A model generated the notes under the pieces. That model had not been told where the DNA came from. It saw only the letters and a program-made list of their open reading frames with translations, and did no database searches. Both the position numbers and the translations under genes were made by a program. A stretch of DNA of 64,000 bases from Sphingomonas sp. Leaf33 (GTDB lineage: Bacteria; Pseudomonadota; Alphaproteobacteria; Sphingomonadales; Sphingomonadaceae): the NCBI RefSeq assembly GCF_001421785.1, contig NZ_LMLB01000001.1:1375025-1439024 (forward strand). Direction: 5' to 3'. Each line of letters begins with the position of its first letter. The first letter of the stretch is position 1. Shown one piece after another: positions 1-9,395 of this stretch.

Positions 1-70
1 GGCCCCGTCTGACGTCGTGGCTTCAGGCTAGAGCTCGTCTTCCAGTCATCACATATCGCGGCCCAAAGAA

Positions 71-100
71 CGGTGCTTCGACAAGCTCAGGACGAACGGG
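71..100. repeat. Family A repeat half-unit near the left edge
   Basis: GTGCTTCGACAAGCTCAGGA (73-92) is one arm of the palindromic family seen intact at 42614-42707. It lies just downstream of the GNAT gene. The first 70 bases of the window hold no other recognisable feature. Confidence 0.6.
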
Positions 101-115
101 AAGGGGGGGGCGCAC

Positions 116-667
116 TCAACCGCTCAGCGGCCCAGCGGCAAACCGATCGCGATCGACCGCGTAGATCACATGCCGCGCGACACCGCCGTGTAGCGGCACG
201 TCGTGGACACGATCGGTCAGTACCGCCCCGATCTTCTCCATCGCCCGCCGCGACCGCGCGTTGCCTTCGCCGACCAGGAAGATCACCCGCTCGACCGTGG
301 CCAGCGCGTGGCCGATCATCAGCCGCTTGACCGATCGGTTGACCGCGCCGCCCCAGTGGCTCCGCGCCAGGAAGGTCCAGCCGATCTCCGTCTCGCCCGG
401 CGCGGCGCGCGCAGGATCGAACCGCGAAGACCCGACGATTGCGCCGCTCACGGCATCCTCGATCACCAGCGCGCCGCCGCTCGCCAGCCCGTCGGCAAAG
501 AAGCGGCGAAAGACCGGTTCCTGCCAGCGATCGTGCGCGGGGTGGATCGTCCAGATCTCCCGATCGCGGGCGACCGCGAACAGCGCGCCGAAATCCGCCT
601 CTACCATCGGTCGCAGCCGGACGCGCGCATCGGCAAGATATGGCTGCGTGTCGAGGTCGGGCGTCAC
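116..667 (-). CDS. GNAT family N-acetyltransferase (RimJ/RimL-like)
   Basis: This 183-residue protein has the single-domain GNAT fold of the RimJ/RimL type, which moves an acetyl group from acetyl-CoA to an amine; its substrate is unknown. Visible signs are EIGWTF at 94-99, the cofactor-side segment VNRSVKRLMIGHAL at 109-122, and the C-terminal signature with N136, S139 and EKIG at 144-147. The start is GTG at 667, overlapping the glnD stop by four bases (GTGA), so it is probably translationally coupled to glnD. A repeat lies downstream. Family is clear, target is not. Confidence 0.85.
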   Translation of the reverse strand: MTPDLDTQPYLADARVRLRPMVEADFGALFAVARDREIWTIHPAHDRWQEPVFRRFFADGLASGGALVIEDAVSGAIVGSSRFDPARAAPGETEIGWTFLARSHWGGAVNRSVKRLMIGHALATVERVIFLVGEGNARSRRAMEKIGAVLTDRVHDVPLHGGVARHVIYAVDRDRFAAGPLSG

Positions 668-3405
668 GCCGCCACCGCCATCTCCTCGCCGATCGCGGCG
701 TCGAGCAGCCGCTTCTCGATCGTCTTCACCCGCGTGCCGCCCAGCTTATCGCCGGTCAGGTCGGTCACGTAGAAGGTATCGACCGCGCGCTCGCCATAGG
801 TCGCGACGTGCGCCGAGTGGATCGTGACGCGCGATTGAAACAGCGCGTTGGCCAGATGATGAAGCAGCGCCGGGCGGTCGCGCGCGTTCACCTCGATCAC
901 AGTGAAGCGGTTCGACGCGGCATTGTCGATCAGCACGTTGGGCTGGACGGCAAAGGCGTCCGCGCGCGGGCGGGGCGGGGCCTTTGCCTTCAGCCGGTCG
1001 CGCAGCTTTACGCGGTTGGCGAGCGCATCGGCGATGCCGGTGCGGATGCGTTCGAGCTGCCCCGTCTCGTCGAACGGGCGCCCCAGCGGGTCCTGGACCA
1101 GGAAATTATCGAGCGCCATACCGTCGCGCGTCGTGTGGATGCGCGCGTCGATGATGTTGCCGCCCGCGGCATGGATCGCGCCAGCGATGCGGTAGAACAG
1201 CCCCGGATGGTCGGCGGCATAGACGGTGACGAGCGTTGCGCCGCGCGCGGGGTGCGGTCGCGTGTCGATCGCCAGATCGGTCATGCCCGCCGCTTCGATC
1301 AGGCGGATGTTGTGCTCCAGCACGTCGCTGGGTTCGGCCACCCAATACGCCTCGGGCAAGCGACGGACCACCGCGGCGAACCGCTCGCCGTCCCACCCGA
1401 GTGCCGTGCCCAGCTCGACCTGCTTGGCCGCGATCCGTTCGCCGCGCCCGCGCTGCTTGTGGCCGAGGCGCAGTACTTCCTCCGCGCCCTCGAACAGGTC
1501 GGTCAGCAACTGGCGCTTCCACCCGTTCCAGATGCCGGGGCCCACCGCACGGATGTCGACGATGGTCAGCACCAGCAGCATGATCAGGCGCTGTGGGCTC
1601 TGCACGGCTTGCGCGAAATCGAGGATCGTCTTGAAGTCGCTGAGGTCGCGCTTGAACGCGAAAGACGACATCAGCAGGTGCCAGCGGACCAGCCACGACA
1701 CGGTTTCGGTTTCGGCCGCTGTCAGCCCGAAGCGGGGGCACAGCCGCTCGGCGACTTCGGCGCCCAGGATCGAATGATCACCACCGCGGCCCTTGGCGAT
1801 GTCGTGCAGCAGCACCGCGACGTACAGCGCGCGGCGCGACACGATCTGACCGAAGATCGCGGTCGCCAGAGGGTGGTCGTCCTTCAGATGCCCATGTTCG
1901 ATCCGGCTGAGCAGGCCGATCGCGCGGATGGTATGCTCGTCGACCGTGTAGTGATGGTACATGTCGAACTGCATCTGCGCCACGACACGCCCGAAGTCGG
2001 GAACGAAGCGGCCGAACACGCCCGCTTCGTTCATCCAGCGCAGCACCATTTCCGGGTCGCGCCCGCCGGTCAGCAGGTCGAGGAACAGCGTATTGGCGCG
2101 CGGGTCGTTACGGACGCCGTCGACCAGCCGCGCATCGCGCGCCGCAGCCCGCATGGCGAGCGGGTGGATCTCCAGCGCATTGGCCTCCGCCAACTGGAAC
2201 ATCTCGATCAGCCGCACCGGATCGCTGGCAAAGAAATCGTCGGACGGCAGCGCCAAACGGCCGCGGTCGAGCACGAAGCCGTGCAGCTTCGACGGCCGTC
2301 GCCGGATTGTCGGCAGCCCGAAGCGGCGGCCGCGCGCGGCGAATTTCTCGTCGATATGCGCGACGAACACGCCGGTCAGGTCGCCGACGGCCTTTGCCTG
2401 CAGGAAGTAGAATTGCATGAATCGCTCGACCCGCGACTTGCCGGGCCGGTCGGTGAAGCGCATCCGATCGGCGATCTCGCGTTGATAGTCGAAGGTCAGC
2501 CGGTCCTCGGCGCGACCGGCGATGATGTGCAGGTGGCAACGCACCGCCCACAGGAAGTTCTCGGCGCGATAGAAGCGGCGCAACTCGTCGCGGGTCAGCA
2601 GGCCTGCCCCGACCAGTTCGGGCGCGGTGCCGACGTTGTACGCGTATTTTCCGATCCAGAACAGCGCGTGGAGGTCGCGCAGGCCGCCCTTGCCCTCCTT
2701 CACATTGGGTTCGACGACATAGCGGCTGTCGCCCATCTTGACGTGGCGCGCGTCGCGCTCGGCGAGCTTTTCGGTGATGAAGGCGCGCGCCGTGTCAGCT
2801 TGGACCTCGGTCCGAAACCGGCGTTCCGATTCGGCATACAACGTCTCGTCGCCCCAGACGTAGCGCCCCTCCAGCATCGCGGTGCGGATCGTCACGTCGG
2901 CCTTGGCCTGGCGCACCATCTCGTCGAGCGAGCGCGAGGAATGGCCGACCTTCAGGCCCATGTCCCAGAGCGCGTAGAGCATCGATTCGATGACCTGCTC
3001 GCTCCACCCGGTCTGCTTCCAGGGGGTCAGGAAGGCGATGTCGACGTCCGAATGCGGCGCCATCTCGCCGCGGCCGTAGCCGCCGACCGCGACCAGCGTC
3101 ATCCGCTCGGCAGCGGTCGGGTTGGTATTGCGGTAGAGCCGCTGGACGGTGAAGTCCCACAACAGCCGCAGCAACTGGTCGGTGAGGTATGCGCCGGCGT
3201 TGGCCGCCTCGAGCCCGCGCGAGGGATGCTCGGTCAGCCGCCGCGCGATCTCCGCGCGACCGCTATCGAGCACCTGTTTCAGGATCAGCGTTCCCGCGCG
3301 CCGCAGGGCCGCGGTATCGTCGCCCTCGATCGCAGCGAGCCGGTCGGCGATCGCGCGACGATCGATCAGCGCGCGGCGGTTGGGTACGTGGTCGAAACGG
3401 GACAT
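664..3405 (-). CDS. glnD: [protein-PII] uridylyltransferase / uridylyl-removing enzyme
   Basis: GlnD senses glutamine and adds or removes UMP on PII proteins, so controlling nitrogen assimilation. The 913-residue length is normal. The nucleotidyltransferase motif GGYGRGEMAPHSDVDIAF spans residues 108-125, with the metal-binding DVD pair. An HD hydrolase motif (LLHDIAKGRGGDH) lies near residue 535, and two ACT domains fill the C-terminus at about 720-760 and 833-885. The start is ATG at 3405. The GNAT gene follows in a GTGA overlap. All expected domains are present, so the assignment is secure. Confidence 0.97.
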   Translation of the reverse strand: MSRFDHVPNRRALIDRRAIADRLAAIEGDDTAALRRAGTLILKQVLDSGRAEIARRLTEHPSRGLEAANAGAYLTDQLLRLLWDFTVQRLYRNTNPTAAERMTLVAVGGYGRGEMAPHSDVDIAFLTPWKQTGWSEQVIESMLYALWDMGLKVGHSSRSLDEMVRQAKADVTIRTAMLEGRYVWGDETLYAESERRFRTEVQADTARAFITEKLAERDARHVKMGDSRYVVEPNVKEGKGGLRDLHALFWIGKYAYNVGTAPELVGAGLLTRDELRRFYRAENFLWAVRCHLHIIAGRAEDRLTFDYQREIADRMRFTDRPGKSRVERFMQFYFLQAKAVGDLTGVFVAHIDEKFAARGRRFGLPTIRRRPSKLHGFVLDRGRLALPSDDFFASDPVRLIEMFQLAEANALEIHPLAMRAAARDARLVDGVRNDPRANTLFLDLLTGGRDPEMVLRWMNEAGVFGRFVPDFGRVVAQMQFDMYHHYTVDEHTIRAIGLLSRIEHGHLKDDHPLATAIFGQIVSRRALYVAVLLHDIAKGRGGDHSILGAEVAERLCPRFGLTAAETETVSWLVRWHLLMSSFAFKRDLSDFKTILDFAQAVQSPQRLIMLLVLTIVDIRAVGPGIWNGWKRQLLTDLFEGAEEVLRLGHKQRGRGERIAAKQVELGTALGWDGERFAAVVRRLPEAYWVAEPSDVLEHNIRLIEAAGMTDLAIDTRPHPARGATLVTVYAADHPGLFYRIAGAIHAAGGNIIDARIHTTRDGMALDNFLVQDPLGRPFDETGQLERIRTGIADALANRVKLRDRLKAKAPPRPRADAFAVQPNVLIDNAASNRFTVIEVNARDRPALLHHLANALFQSRVTIHSAHVATYGERAVDTFYVTDLTGDKLGGTRVKTIEKRLLDAAIGEEMAVAA

Positions 3406-3422
3406 GGACGGGTCTTAGACAA

Positions 3423-3549
3423 TCCTCCCCTGCAAGGGGAGGGGACCGCCGCGAAGCGGCGGTGGAGGGGGCGTGCCACATAGCATCTCGCCCATGGAGA
3501 ACCCCATCCACCAAGCTGTGCTTGGTCTCCCTCCCCGCCCACGGGGAGA
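3423..3549. repeat. Palindromic repeat, family B
   Basis: The space between grpE and glnD is filled by GC-rich inverted repeats: CTCCCCTGCAAGGGGAGGG at 3425-3443, CCGCCGCGAAGCGGCGG at 3446-3462, and a third hairpin near 3528-3548 around CTCCCCGCCCACGGGGAG. A related unit sits at 49345-49476. It resembles a dispersed REP/BIME-like element rather than a gene. Confidence 0.7.
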
Positions 3550-3557
3550 ATGTTACG

Positions 3558-4112
3558 TTACCCCGCCTTCGCGACACCCACCAGCGCGGGGCGCAGCAGG
3601 CGATCCTTCAACATATAGCCGGCCTGGATTTCCTGCACGACCGTGCCGGGCTCGGCATCGGCGGACGGAACTTCGAACATCGCCTGGTGGCGGTTGGGAT
3701 CAAGCTTCTGGCCGATCGCCTCGACCTTGGCGATCCCGTGACGGCTGAAGATGCTCTCCAGCTCGCGGCCGGTTGCTTCCAGGCCGGTCACCAGACCCTT
3801 CATCTTTTCGTCCGCGCGCAGGTCGGCAGGAATCGCTTCCAGCCCGCGCGACAGATTGTCGGCGACCGACAGCAGGTCGCGGGCAAAGCCGGTCACGGCA
3901 TAGTCGCGCGAATCCTGCGCGCTTTTCTCCGCGCGGCGCACCATGTTCTGTGCGTCTGCGCGGGCATAGAGCACGGCCGCCTTTGCTTCGGCCAGTTCGG
4001 CCTCCAGCGCGGCGACGCGGTCGTGATCGGCGACTTCGGGTGCGCCGTCGGCGGTGTCCTCGCGCAGGTCCGCGGTCGTGCCGGTATCTTCGGTCTTCGT
4101 ATCTTCGCTCAT
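3558..4112 (-). CDS. grpE: Nucleotide exchange factor GrpE
   Basis: GrpE releases ADP from the chaperone DnaK. The protein is 184 residues with an acidic, Thr/Asp-rich N-terminus, a long helix of coiled-coil character (about 30-90), and the typical C-terminal beta domain (GTVVQEIQAGYMLKDRLLRP, about residues 150-169). The start is ATG at 4112. It lies just downstream of hrcA on the same strand (27-base gap), the usual heat-shock pairing; dnaK and dnaJ are not in the window. No clear heat-shock promoter was identified between the two genes. Confidence 0.96.
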   Translation of the reverse strand: MSEDTKTEDTGTTADLREDTADGAPEVADHDRVAALEAELAEAKAAVLYARADAQNMVRRAEKSAQDSRDYAVTGFARDLLSVADNLSRGLEAIPADLRADEKMKGLVTGLEATGRELESIFSRHGIAKVEAIGQKLDPNRHQAMFEVPSADAEPGTVVQEIQAGYMLKDRLLRPALVGVAKAG

Positions 4113-4139
4113 GGCATCCGTTCTAGCTAAAATCCCGGG

Positions 4140-5180
4140 TCACGCCAGCAATCGCGCGAGCGTGGCGGCCGTGAAATCCACCATGGGCACGACCCGCGCA
4201 TAGTTCAACCGCGTCGGGCCGATCACGCCAACGACACCGACGACCTGTCCGTCGATCGCCCGCACCGGCTGGGCGATAACGGATGATCCGGACAGCGCGA
4301 ACAGCTTGTTCTCCGACCCGATGAAGATGCGCGCCGCGGGCCCGTCGCGCGCCGAATCGAGCAGGCGCATGATCTCCTCCTTGCCCTCCAGTTCGTCGAG
4401 CAGGCCGCGCACGCGGTCGAGGTCGGCGGCGGCGGCAGGATCGATCAGATTGGCCTGGCCACGGACGATCAGCACAGGGCGGCGCGCACCATCCTCGCTC
4501 AAGACCGCGATGCCGCGCTCGACCAGGGCGCGCGCCGCCCCGTCGAGCGCCGCACGTTCGGCGGCGATCTCGCGGTCGATCCGCTTACGGATGTCGGACA
4601 GCGTCGCGCCGGCCGCCCGGGCGTTGAGAAAATTGGCCGCGGCCTCCAGTGCCGACGGCGGGACATCGCCGGGCAGGTCGATCACGCGATTCTCGACCGA
4701 CCCGTCGTCACCGACCAGCACCGCAAGTGCGCGACGCGGGCCGAGCGGCACGAAGCCGAATTGCCGCAGCACCGGCTCACGGCGGGGGACCAGGACCAGC
4801 CCCGCGCAAGCCGACAGCCCGGACAGCGCTGCCGTCGTTGCGGCGATCGCTTCCTCCACCGGCCCGCCTGCGCGTGCCCCGGCATGGATCGCGGCGCGTT
4901 CCTGCTCGGACGGGGCGACCGCGTGCATCATCCCGTCGACGAACAGGCGCAGCCCCGTCTGCGTCGGCATCCGTCCGGCCGAGGTATGTGGCGCGGCGAG
5001 CAATCCCGCTTCCTCCAGATCCTGCATGACTCCGCGGATGGAGGCAGGAGACAGGTTCAGGCCCGATACCTGCGCGATCGTCTTCGACCCCACCGGCGTG
5101 CCCGAATCGAGGTACGACTGGACGACGATCCGGAAGACGTCACGCGCGCGGTCGCTGAGTTCGGGGAAGGCGGGTGTCAC
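4140..5180 (-). CDS. hrcA: Heat-inducible transcriptional repressor HrcA
   Basis: HrcA represses chaperone operons by binding the CIRCE element. The N-terminal winged helix ([20 protein letters not shown], then GTPVGSKT) and the C-terminal domain ending with [18 protein letters not shown] are both present. I favour the GTG start at 5180 (346 residues, family-typical); a TTG at 5216 would add 12 residues that do not look like HrcA. Neither start has a good ribosome binding site. No CIRCE inverted repeat is visible upstream, so HrcA probably acts on a locus elsewhere. It is followed by grpE and divergent from rph. Confidence 0.93.
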   Translation of the reverse strand: MTPAFPELSDRARDVFRIVVQSYLDSGTPVGSKTIAQVSGLNLSPASIRGVMQDLEEAGLLAAPHTSAGRMPTQTGLRLFVDGMMHAVAPSEQERAAIHAGARAGGPVEEAIAATTAALSGLSACAGLVLVPRREPVLRQFGFVPLGPRRALAVLVGDDGSVENRVIDLPGDVPPSALEAAANFLNARAAGATLSDIRKRIDREIAAERAALDGAARALVERGIAVLSEDGARRPVLIVRGQANLIDPAAAADLDRVRGLLDELEGKEEIMRLLDSARDGPAARIFIGSENKLFALSGSSVIAQPVRAIDGQVVGVVGVIGPTRLNYARVVPMVDFTAATLARLLA

Positions 5181-5279
5181 GCGAGCGAATGTAGGGGCCC
5201 TGCGCAGACGGCTCAACGGGCATCTGGCGCCCCCCGCCGCCCCGGTCTAGGGCGGATGCGAAATTCACGGAGTATTCCC

Positions 5280-6008
5280 ATGCGACCTTCCGGCCGTGCG
5301 CCTGACGAAATGCGCGCCATCACCATCACCCCGAACTTCACGCGCCACGCCGAAGGATCGGTGCTGATCGCGTTCGGCGATACCAAGGTGTTGGTCACGG
5401 CGTCGATCGAGGAGAAGGTGCCGCCGTTCCTGCGCGGCAAGGGCGAGGGCTGGGTGACGGCCGAGTACGGGATGCTCCCGCGCGCGACCCACACCCGCGG
5501 CGCGCGAGAAGCGGCGAAGGGCAAGCAGTCGGGACGGACGCAGGAAATCCAGCGCCTGATCGGCCGATCCTTGCGGGCCGTCACCGATCTGAAGCTGCTC
5601 GGCGAACGCCAGATCGTGCTCGATTGCGACGTTATCCAGGCCGATGGCGGCACGCGCACCGCGGCGATCTCGGGCGCATGGGTCGCGCTGCGCCTGGCGG
5701 TCGACAAGCTGATGGCGTCGGGCAAGCTGACCACCGACCCGATCCTGCACAAGGTCGCCGCGGTCAGCTGCGGGATGTACCAGGGGCAGGCGGTGCTCGA
5801 CCTTGATTACCCCGAGGATTCGAATGCCGAGGCGGATGCCAACTTCGTCCTGCTCGACGACGGCAAGATCGCCGAAGCGCAGGCGACCGCGGAAGGCGCG
5901 TGCTACGACGAGGAAAGCCTGCTGCGCCTGCTGCGGCTCGCCCGCATCGGCTGCACGCAGATCTTTGCCGCCCAGGACGCTGCCGTTTCTCGGGCCACCG
6001 GACGATGA
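5280..6008 (+). CDS. rph: Ribonuclease PH
   Basis: RNase PH is a phosphorolytic 3'-5' exoribonuclease that trims the 3' ends of tRNA precursors. The ATG at 5280 opens the characteristic [13 protein letters not shown]-terminus and gives 242 residues, close to the family norm. The motifs [25 protein letters not shown] and [19 protein letters not shown] are all seen. The sequence CACGGAG precedes the start at a suitable distance. The stop overlaps the rdgB start by four bases (ATGA), so the two are co-translated. Confidence 0.97.
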   Translation: MRPSGRAPDEMRAITITPNFTRHAEGSVLIAFGDTKVLVTASIEEKVPPFLRGKGEGWVTAEYGMLPRATHTRGAREAAKGKQSGRTQEIQRLIGRSLRAVTDLKLLGERQIVLDCDVIQADGGTRTAAISGAWVALRLAVDKLMASGKLTTDPILHKVAAVSCGMYQGQAVLDLDYPEDSNAEADANFVLLDDGKIAEAQATAEGACYDEESLLRLLRLARIGCTQIFAAQDAAVSRATGR

Positions 6009-6634
6009 GCGGCGAGGGCCCCGAACCCCAGGCGATCCGCAAGCTGACGCCGGGCAAGCTGGTCATCGCCAGCCATAACGAAGGCAAGGTCCGCGAAATC
6101 CGCGAGTTGCTGGCGCCGTACGGCATGGACGTCGTTTCGGCGGGCGAGCTCGACCTGCCGGAGCCCGAGGAAACCGGCACGACCTTCGTCGCCAATGCCG
6201 AACTGAAGGCGTTGCAGGCCGCCGACCTGTCGGGTTTTCCGGCACTCAGCGACGACAGCGGGCTGTGCGTCGAGGCGCTGGGAGGCGAGCCCGGCATCTT
6301 CTCCGCGCGCTGGGGCGGCGAGGCCAAGGATTTCGGGTACGCGATGCAGCTTGTCGAAAACCGGCTGGCGGAGAAGGGGGCCGATGTCTCGCGCGACGCG
6401 CACTTCATCTGCGCGCTGGCGCTCGCCTGGCCCGACGGTCACGTCGAGTGGTTCGAGGGCCGCGTCGACGGCACGCTCGTCTGGCCGCCGCGTGGCGACA
6501 AGGGACATGGCTATGATCCTGTCTTCGTCGCGGGCGGGCGCGGCGAGACGTTCGGCGAAATGGACCAGGCGGTGAAGAACGACATCAGCCACCGCGCCGA
6601 CGCCTTCCGCCAGCTGGTCGCGGCCGTCTTCTGA
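6005..6634 (+). CDS. rdgB: RdgB/HAM1 family non-canonical purine NTP pyrophosphatase
   Basis: This enzyme hydrolyses ITP, dITP and XTP to monophosphates, keeping damaged purines out of nucleic acids. The 209-residue protein contains the substrate-binding [10 protein letters not shown] (residues 21-30), the catalytic [19 protein letters not shown], and the C-terminal [11 protein letters not shown]. The start ATG at 6005 overlaps the rph stop. Its stop TGA at 6632-6634 overlaps the proposed start of the following nucleosidase gene. Confidence 0.96.
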   Translation: MSGEGPEPQAIRKLTPGKLVIASHNEGKVREIRELLAPYGMDVVSAGELDLPEPEETGTTFVANAELKALQAADLSGFPALSDDSGLCVEALGGEPGIFSARWGGEAKDFGYAMQLVENRLAEKGADVSRDAHFICALALAWPDGHVEWFEGRVDGTLVWPPRGDKGHGYDPVFVAGGRGETFGEMDQAVKNDISHRADAFRQLVAAVF

Positions 6635-7422
6635 CCCCGCGCACGCTGGTCCTGGTCGCCTTCCCGCCCGAATGGGCGGCGATGGCGCCGCACGTTGCCG
6701 TGGCCGAGGAACATCGCCTGCACGGGCGCACGGTGCTCGCCGGGCGGTTCGCCGGGCGTGACGTCATCCTGGCGCAGACCGGCGTCAGCATGGTCAACGC
6801 CGCGATGACGACGCAGGCGCTGCTCGACCGGTTCGCGGTGTCGCGGATCGTCGTGTCGGGCGTCGCCGGCGGGCTCGATCCGGCGAACGGCGTCGGGCGG
6901 GTGCTGGCCCCGGCGCGCTGGGGGCAGTTTCTGGAGGTCGGGATGGGCCGCGCGACACCCGCCGGCCCGGTGCTGCCGCCGCTGCCCGGGGCGACCGACC
7001 TGCCGCCCCATGGCATGATGATCCCGCGCGACGTGATCGTCGGGCATGACGCCGAGGCGGAGCGCGAGCGGCGCTGGTTCGATGCCGACTCTGCGCTTCT
7101 CGATCTCGCCGCCACGCTGAACGCCCGGCATGATCTGCGCGTCGGCGGGGCAGGGCTGAGCGGGACCGCGTTCGTCGATAACGCCGCCTACCGCGATTAC
7201 CTCCACGCGACGTTCGGCGCCGCAGTCGTCGATATGGAAACGACTGCCATCGCACAGGTCGCCTTTGCCAACCGTGTGCCGTTCATCGCCTTTCGCAGCC
7301 TGTCCGACCTGGCTGGCGGAGAGGCGGATGCCAATCATCTGCCCGACTGGCTGGAGCGGGCGTGCGGCACGGTCGCGGCGGTGACCCGGGCGTTCGTCGC
7401 TGCCTTACCCGACGAAGCATAA
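6631..7422 (+). CDS. MTA/SAH nucleosidase-like (PNP/UDP phosphorylase family) protein
   Basis: The protein looks like a purine-nucleoside phosphorylase-fold enzyme related to 5'-methylthioadenosine/S-adenosylhomocysteine nucleosidase. The core [10 protein letters not shown], the [13 protein letters not shown] segment that holds the ribose-binding Met-Glu, and RSLSDLAGG with the catalytic Asp are all present. The first ATG, at 6682, would remove the first beta strand and the Glu that matches the catalytic Glu of the family (AFPPEW). Reading from CTG at 6631, which overlaps the rdgB TGA (CTGA), restores both and gives 263 residues. No ATG, GTG or TTG lies in frame between the two. Function is inferred from family; start is uncertain. 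Confidence 0.8.
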   Translation: MTPRTLVLVAFPPEWAAMAPHVAVAEEHRLHGRTVLAGRFAGRDVILAQTGVSMVNAAMTTQALLDRFAVSRIVVSGVAGGLDPANGVGRVLAPARWGQFLEVGMGRATPAGPVLPPLPGATDLPPHGMMIPRDVIVGHDAEAERERRWFDADSALLDLAATLNARHDLRVGGAGLSGTAFVDNAAYRDYLHATFGAAVVDMETTAIAQVAFANRVPFIAFRSLSDLAGGEADANHLPDWLERACGTVAAVTRAFVAALPDEA

Positions 7423-7425
7423 AGA

Positions 7426-7456
7426 AGCGGCCTGACGCGGGGAGCGCCAGGCCGCT
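7426..7456 (+). terminator. Hairpin after nucleosidase gene
   Basis: A perfect 9-base stem (AGCGGCCTG / CAGGCCGCT) with a 13-base loop begins four bases after the stop of the nucleosidase gene. There is no T run, so this may be a weak or factor-assisted terminator, or an mRNA 3' end stabiliser. Confidence 0.5.
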
Positions 7457-7590
7457 GGAGGTTGGCGCCAGATCTTGGGAGCTTCCGAGCGCTGAAACCG
7501 ATATATTCCTATCGCTTCAGTAGGAGAAACGAGCGCTGCTATCGGGCACGATAGCGGGACTTTCATCGACGCGGGGGCCGGATACGCGAA

Positions 7591-7622
7591 GACCGCGCCG
7601 CCCTGTCAGGGGCGGCGCGGTC
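7591..7622. terminator. Strong hairpin between convergent genes
   Basis: A perfect 13-base stem, GACCGCGCCGCCC / GGGCGGCGCGGTC, with a 6-base loop lies between the rightward nucleosidase gene and the leftward lipoprotein gene. It could stop transcription from both sides. Read leftward, only two T residues follow directly. Confidence 0.65.
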
Positions 7623-7648
7623 TCGAAACGTCGGTAATGCCGATCGGG

Positions 7649-7894
7649 TCAGAGCGTGTTGGCGACCGCGTTGCCGGTCGCATCGGCGGCGTTCAGCGTG
7701 TCGGCCGCGGCGTTGTCGAGCACCGCATCGGTCGCGTTGTAAGTGTCGGTCGCGGTCAGGTTTTCGCTGACCGGCAGTTCCTCGTTCAGCACGATGTCGT
7801 TGCTGACGGTGGTGTTCTCGGTCGTCTTGCCGCCGCAGGCAGACAGCGCGAGCGTGGCGGCGATGGCGAGCGGAGCGAGTGCGAGCGTCTTCAT
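7649..7894 (-). CDS. Small lipoprotein of unknown function
   Basis: The 81-residue protein has a clear lipoprotein signal: a Lys-containing start, an Ala/Leu-rich core and the lipobox LSAC followed by GG, so it should be anchored in a membrane after cleavage. The mature part is short, acidic and rich in Asn, Thr, Ala and Asp, with no recognised domain. I chose ATG at 7894 because AAGGGG lies six bases upstream; an ATG at 7909 would put that ribosome binding site inside the gene. It is a single-gene unit ending at the hairpin at 7591-7622. Confidence 0.8.
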   Translation of the reverse strand: MKTLALAPLAIAATLALSACGGKTTENTTVSNDIVLNEELPVSENLTATDTYNATDAVLDNAAADTLNAADATGNAVANTL

Positions 7895-7996
7895 GATAAT
7901 CCCCTTCATACGGCGGCCGCGCGGCGCGTCCGCCCCCCACTCGGGTACGAGTGTCGGAGATGGTCTTATCGAATTCCCATTCGCTGGATAGGATAG

Positions 7997-8022
7997 AAAA
8001 ACTTCGGGGCGCTGCGGCCCCG
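7997..8022 (-). terminator. Rho-independent terminator after DUF1501 gene
   Basis: Read leftward, CGGGGC / GCCCCG forms a stem with a short loop followed by AAG and five T residues, directly after the stop of the DUF1501 gene. Confidence 0.75.
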
Positions 8023-8023
8023 A

Positions 8024-9382
8024 CTAGGCAAAAAGACCGAGAGGCCCGCGGCCGCCCGCCGTCCACGTCGACCAGTTGGGCAGGACATAGCTGAGGTCGC
8101 TGTCCGCAACGCCGTGCCACCGCGCGATCGCTCCCAGATATTCTTCCTGCGCGATCGTCGGCACGAAGCGCCCCTCGGACGAGATGTCGTCGCTTCCCCC
8201 AAGCACCGTCGAGGGGTAGATGCCGTGCGCCAGCTTCGGCCGCAGGTTCCCTGAGATGACCAGGTGATTGCTGCCCCACGCATGGTCGGTGCCCATCTGG
8301 GCGTTGCCTTTGAACGTGCGGCCGAAATCGCTCATCGTGAAGGCGGTGACGTTCTCCGCCAGCCCCATCGACTTCATCGCCTTGTAGAAGGCGGCAAGCG
8401 CCATTGCGAGGTCGCCGAGCAGGTTGGCGTGGGTACCGGTTGCGGTGTCGGCGTTCACCTGCGCGGAGTGGTTGTCGTACCCGCCTTGGGTCACGAAGAA
8501 CGTCTGGCGATCGTGGCCGAGTGCCGAGCGCGCCTCGATCATCCGTGCGACCCGCAGCAACTGGCGCGACACGTCGCTGGTGAGCGCGGCGCCGGTCGTC
8601 GGGTTGACGAAGAACGCGTCGACGCCGCTCGATGCGGTCAGGATCGTGTTGGCGGTAGTCGCCTGGGTGTAGGCGGCGGTGATCTGTTTCGCGGTGACGT
8701 CGGCGATCGTGCCCATGCCCGCCGCGCTGGCAAAGGCGTCGATCGCGGCGTTCTTGGCCGTCGCGCCCGCGGTAAAGCCGGTGCGGCTGAGCGTGCCGGT
8801 CGACGGCAGGATCAGCGGCGAACTGGTCTGGCCGATGACCGCCAGGTTCGAGCCGCCTAGCGAGATCAGCGACGGCATCGCCGGCTGGCTCGCGCGGTCG
8901 GCCAGGCGCCCCATGAAGCCGTCGAAATTGTCGCTGCGTGCACGCAGGCCCTGCCAGTGTGCCTGTTCATCCGAATGGCTCATCAGGTTGGTCGGCCGGA
9001 GGTCGCTGCGGCTCTGGTAGGTCGCCTTGGTCAGCGGGGCGTAGAGCGTGCCGGCGTTGAGCACGACGTTCATCGCACCTTCCGCCCACACCGGGTTGAG
9101 CGCCGCCATCGCCGGGTGGAGCGCATAGGCCGACCCATCGAGCGCGGTCAGCCTGGCTTGCGCCAGCGCGACGGTGCCGCGCGATCCGGCATAGCCCGCG
9201 TATCGGCTGTCGGTCGGCACGACCATGTTCCAGCCATCGTTCCCGCCGAACAGGAACACGCCGACCATCGCGCGGTAGCTGCCGTTGGGGGCGGCGGACG
9301 CGGTGCGCGCAAGCTGGCCGAGGGCTGCGGCCGCCCCGCTGCCGGCGACGAAGGTAGCGAAATCGCGACGCGTGAGCTTCAT
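8024..9382 (-). CDS. DUF1501 domain-containing Tat-exported protein
   Basis: DUF1501 proteins belong to the alkaline phosphatase/sulfatase-like superfamily, but the role of this group is not established. The start ATG at 9382 gives 452 residues and exposes a twin-arginine signal (LTRRDFATFVAGSG followed by Ala-rich sequence to about residue 31), so the protein is probably exported folded. Domain features are VGVFLFGGNDGWNMVVP near residues 40-56, the SHSDEQAHWQG segment, and TMSDFGRTFKGN / GTDHAWGSNHLV near the C-terminus. It lies 13 bases after the DUF1800 gene, in an operon with it. Confidence 0.9.
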   Translation of the reverse strand: MKLTRRDFATFVAGSGAAAALGQLARTASAAPNGSYRAMVGVFLFGGNDGWNMVVPTDSRYAGYAGSRGTVALAQARLTALDGSAYALHPAMAALNPVWAEGAMNVVLNAGTLYAPLTKATYQSRSDLRPTNLMSHSDEQAHWQGLRARSDNFDGFMGRLADRASQPAMPSLISLGGSNLAVIGQTSSPLILPSTGTLSRTGFTAGATAKNAAIDAFASAAGMGTIADVTAKQITAAYTQATTANTILTASSGVDAFFVNPTTGAALTSDVSRQLLRVARMIEARSALGHDRQTFFVTQGGYDNHSAQVNADTATGTHANLLGDLAMALAAFYKAMKSMGLAENVTAFTMSDFGRTFKGNAQMGTDHAWGSNHLVISGNLRPKLAHGIYPSTVLGGSDDISSEGRFVPTIAQEEYLGAIARWHGVADSDLSYVLPNWSTWTAGGRGPLGLFA

Positions 9383-9395
9383 CGGTCCGCCCTTC

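Noticed and set aside
439-3483. Very long open frame on the opposite strand of glnD
   Set aside because: It is antisense to a complete GlnD with all domains; its translation is Arg/Gln/His-rich without motifs, as expected for a high-GC shadow.
5181-5279. CIRCE operator expected near hrcA
   Set aside because: No TTAGCACTC-N9-GAGTGCTAA-like inverted repeat is present between hrcA and rph or before grpE.
5213-5752. Leftward frame opposite rph
   Set aside because: It mirrors the conserved RNase PH gene and has no recognisable domain.
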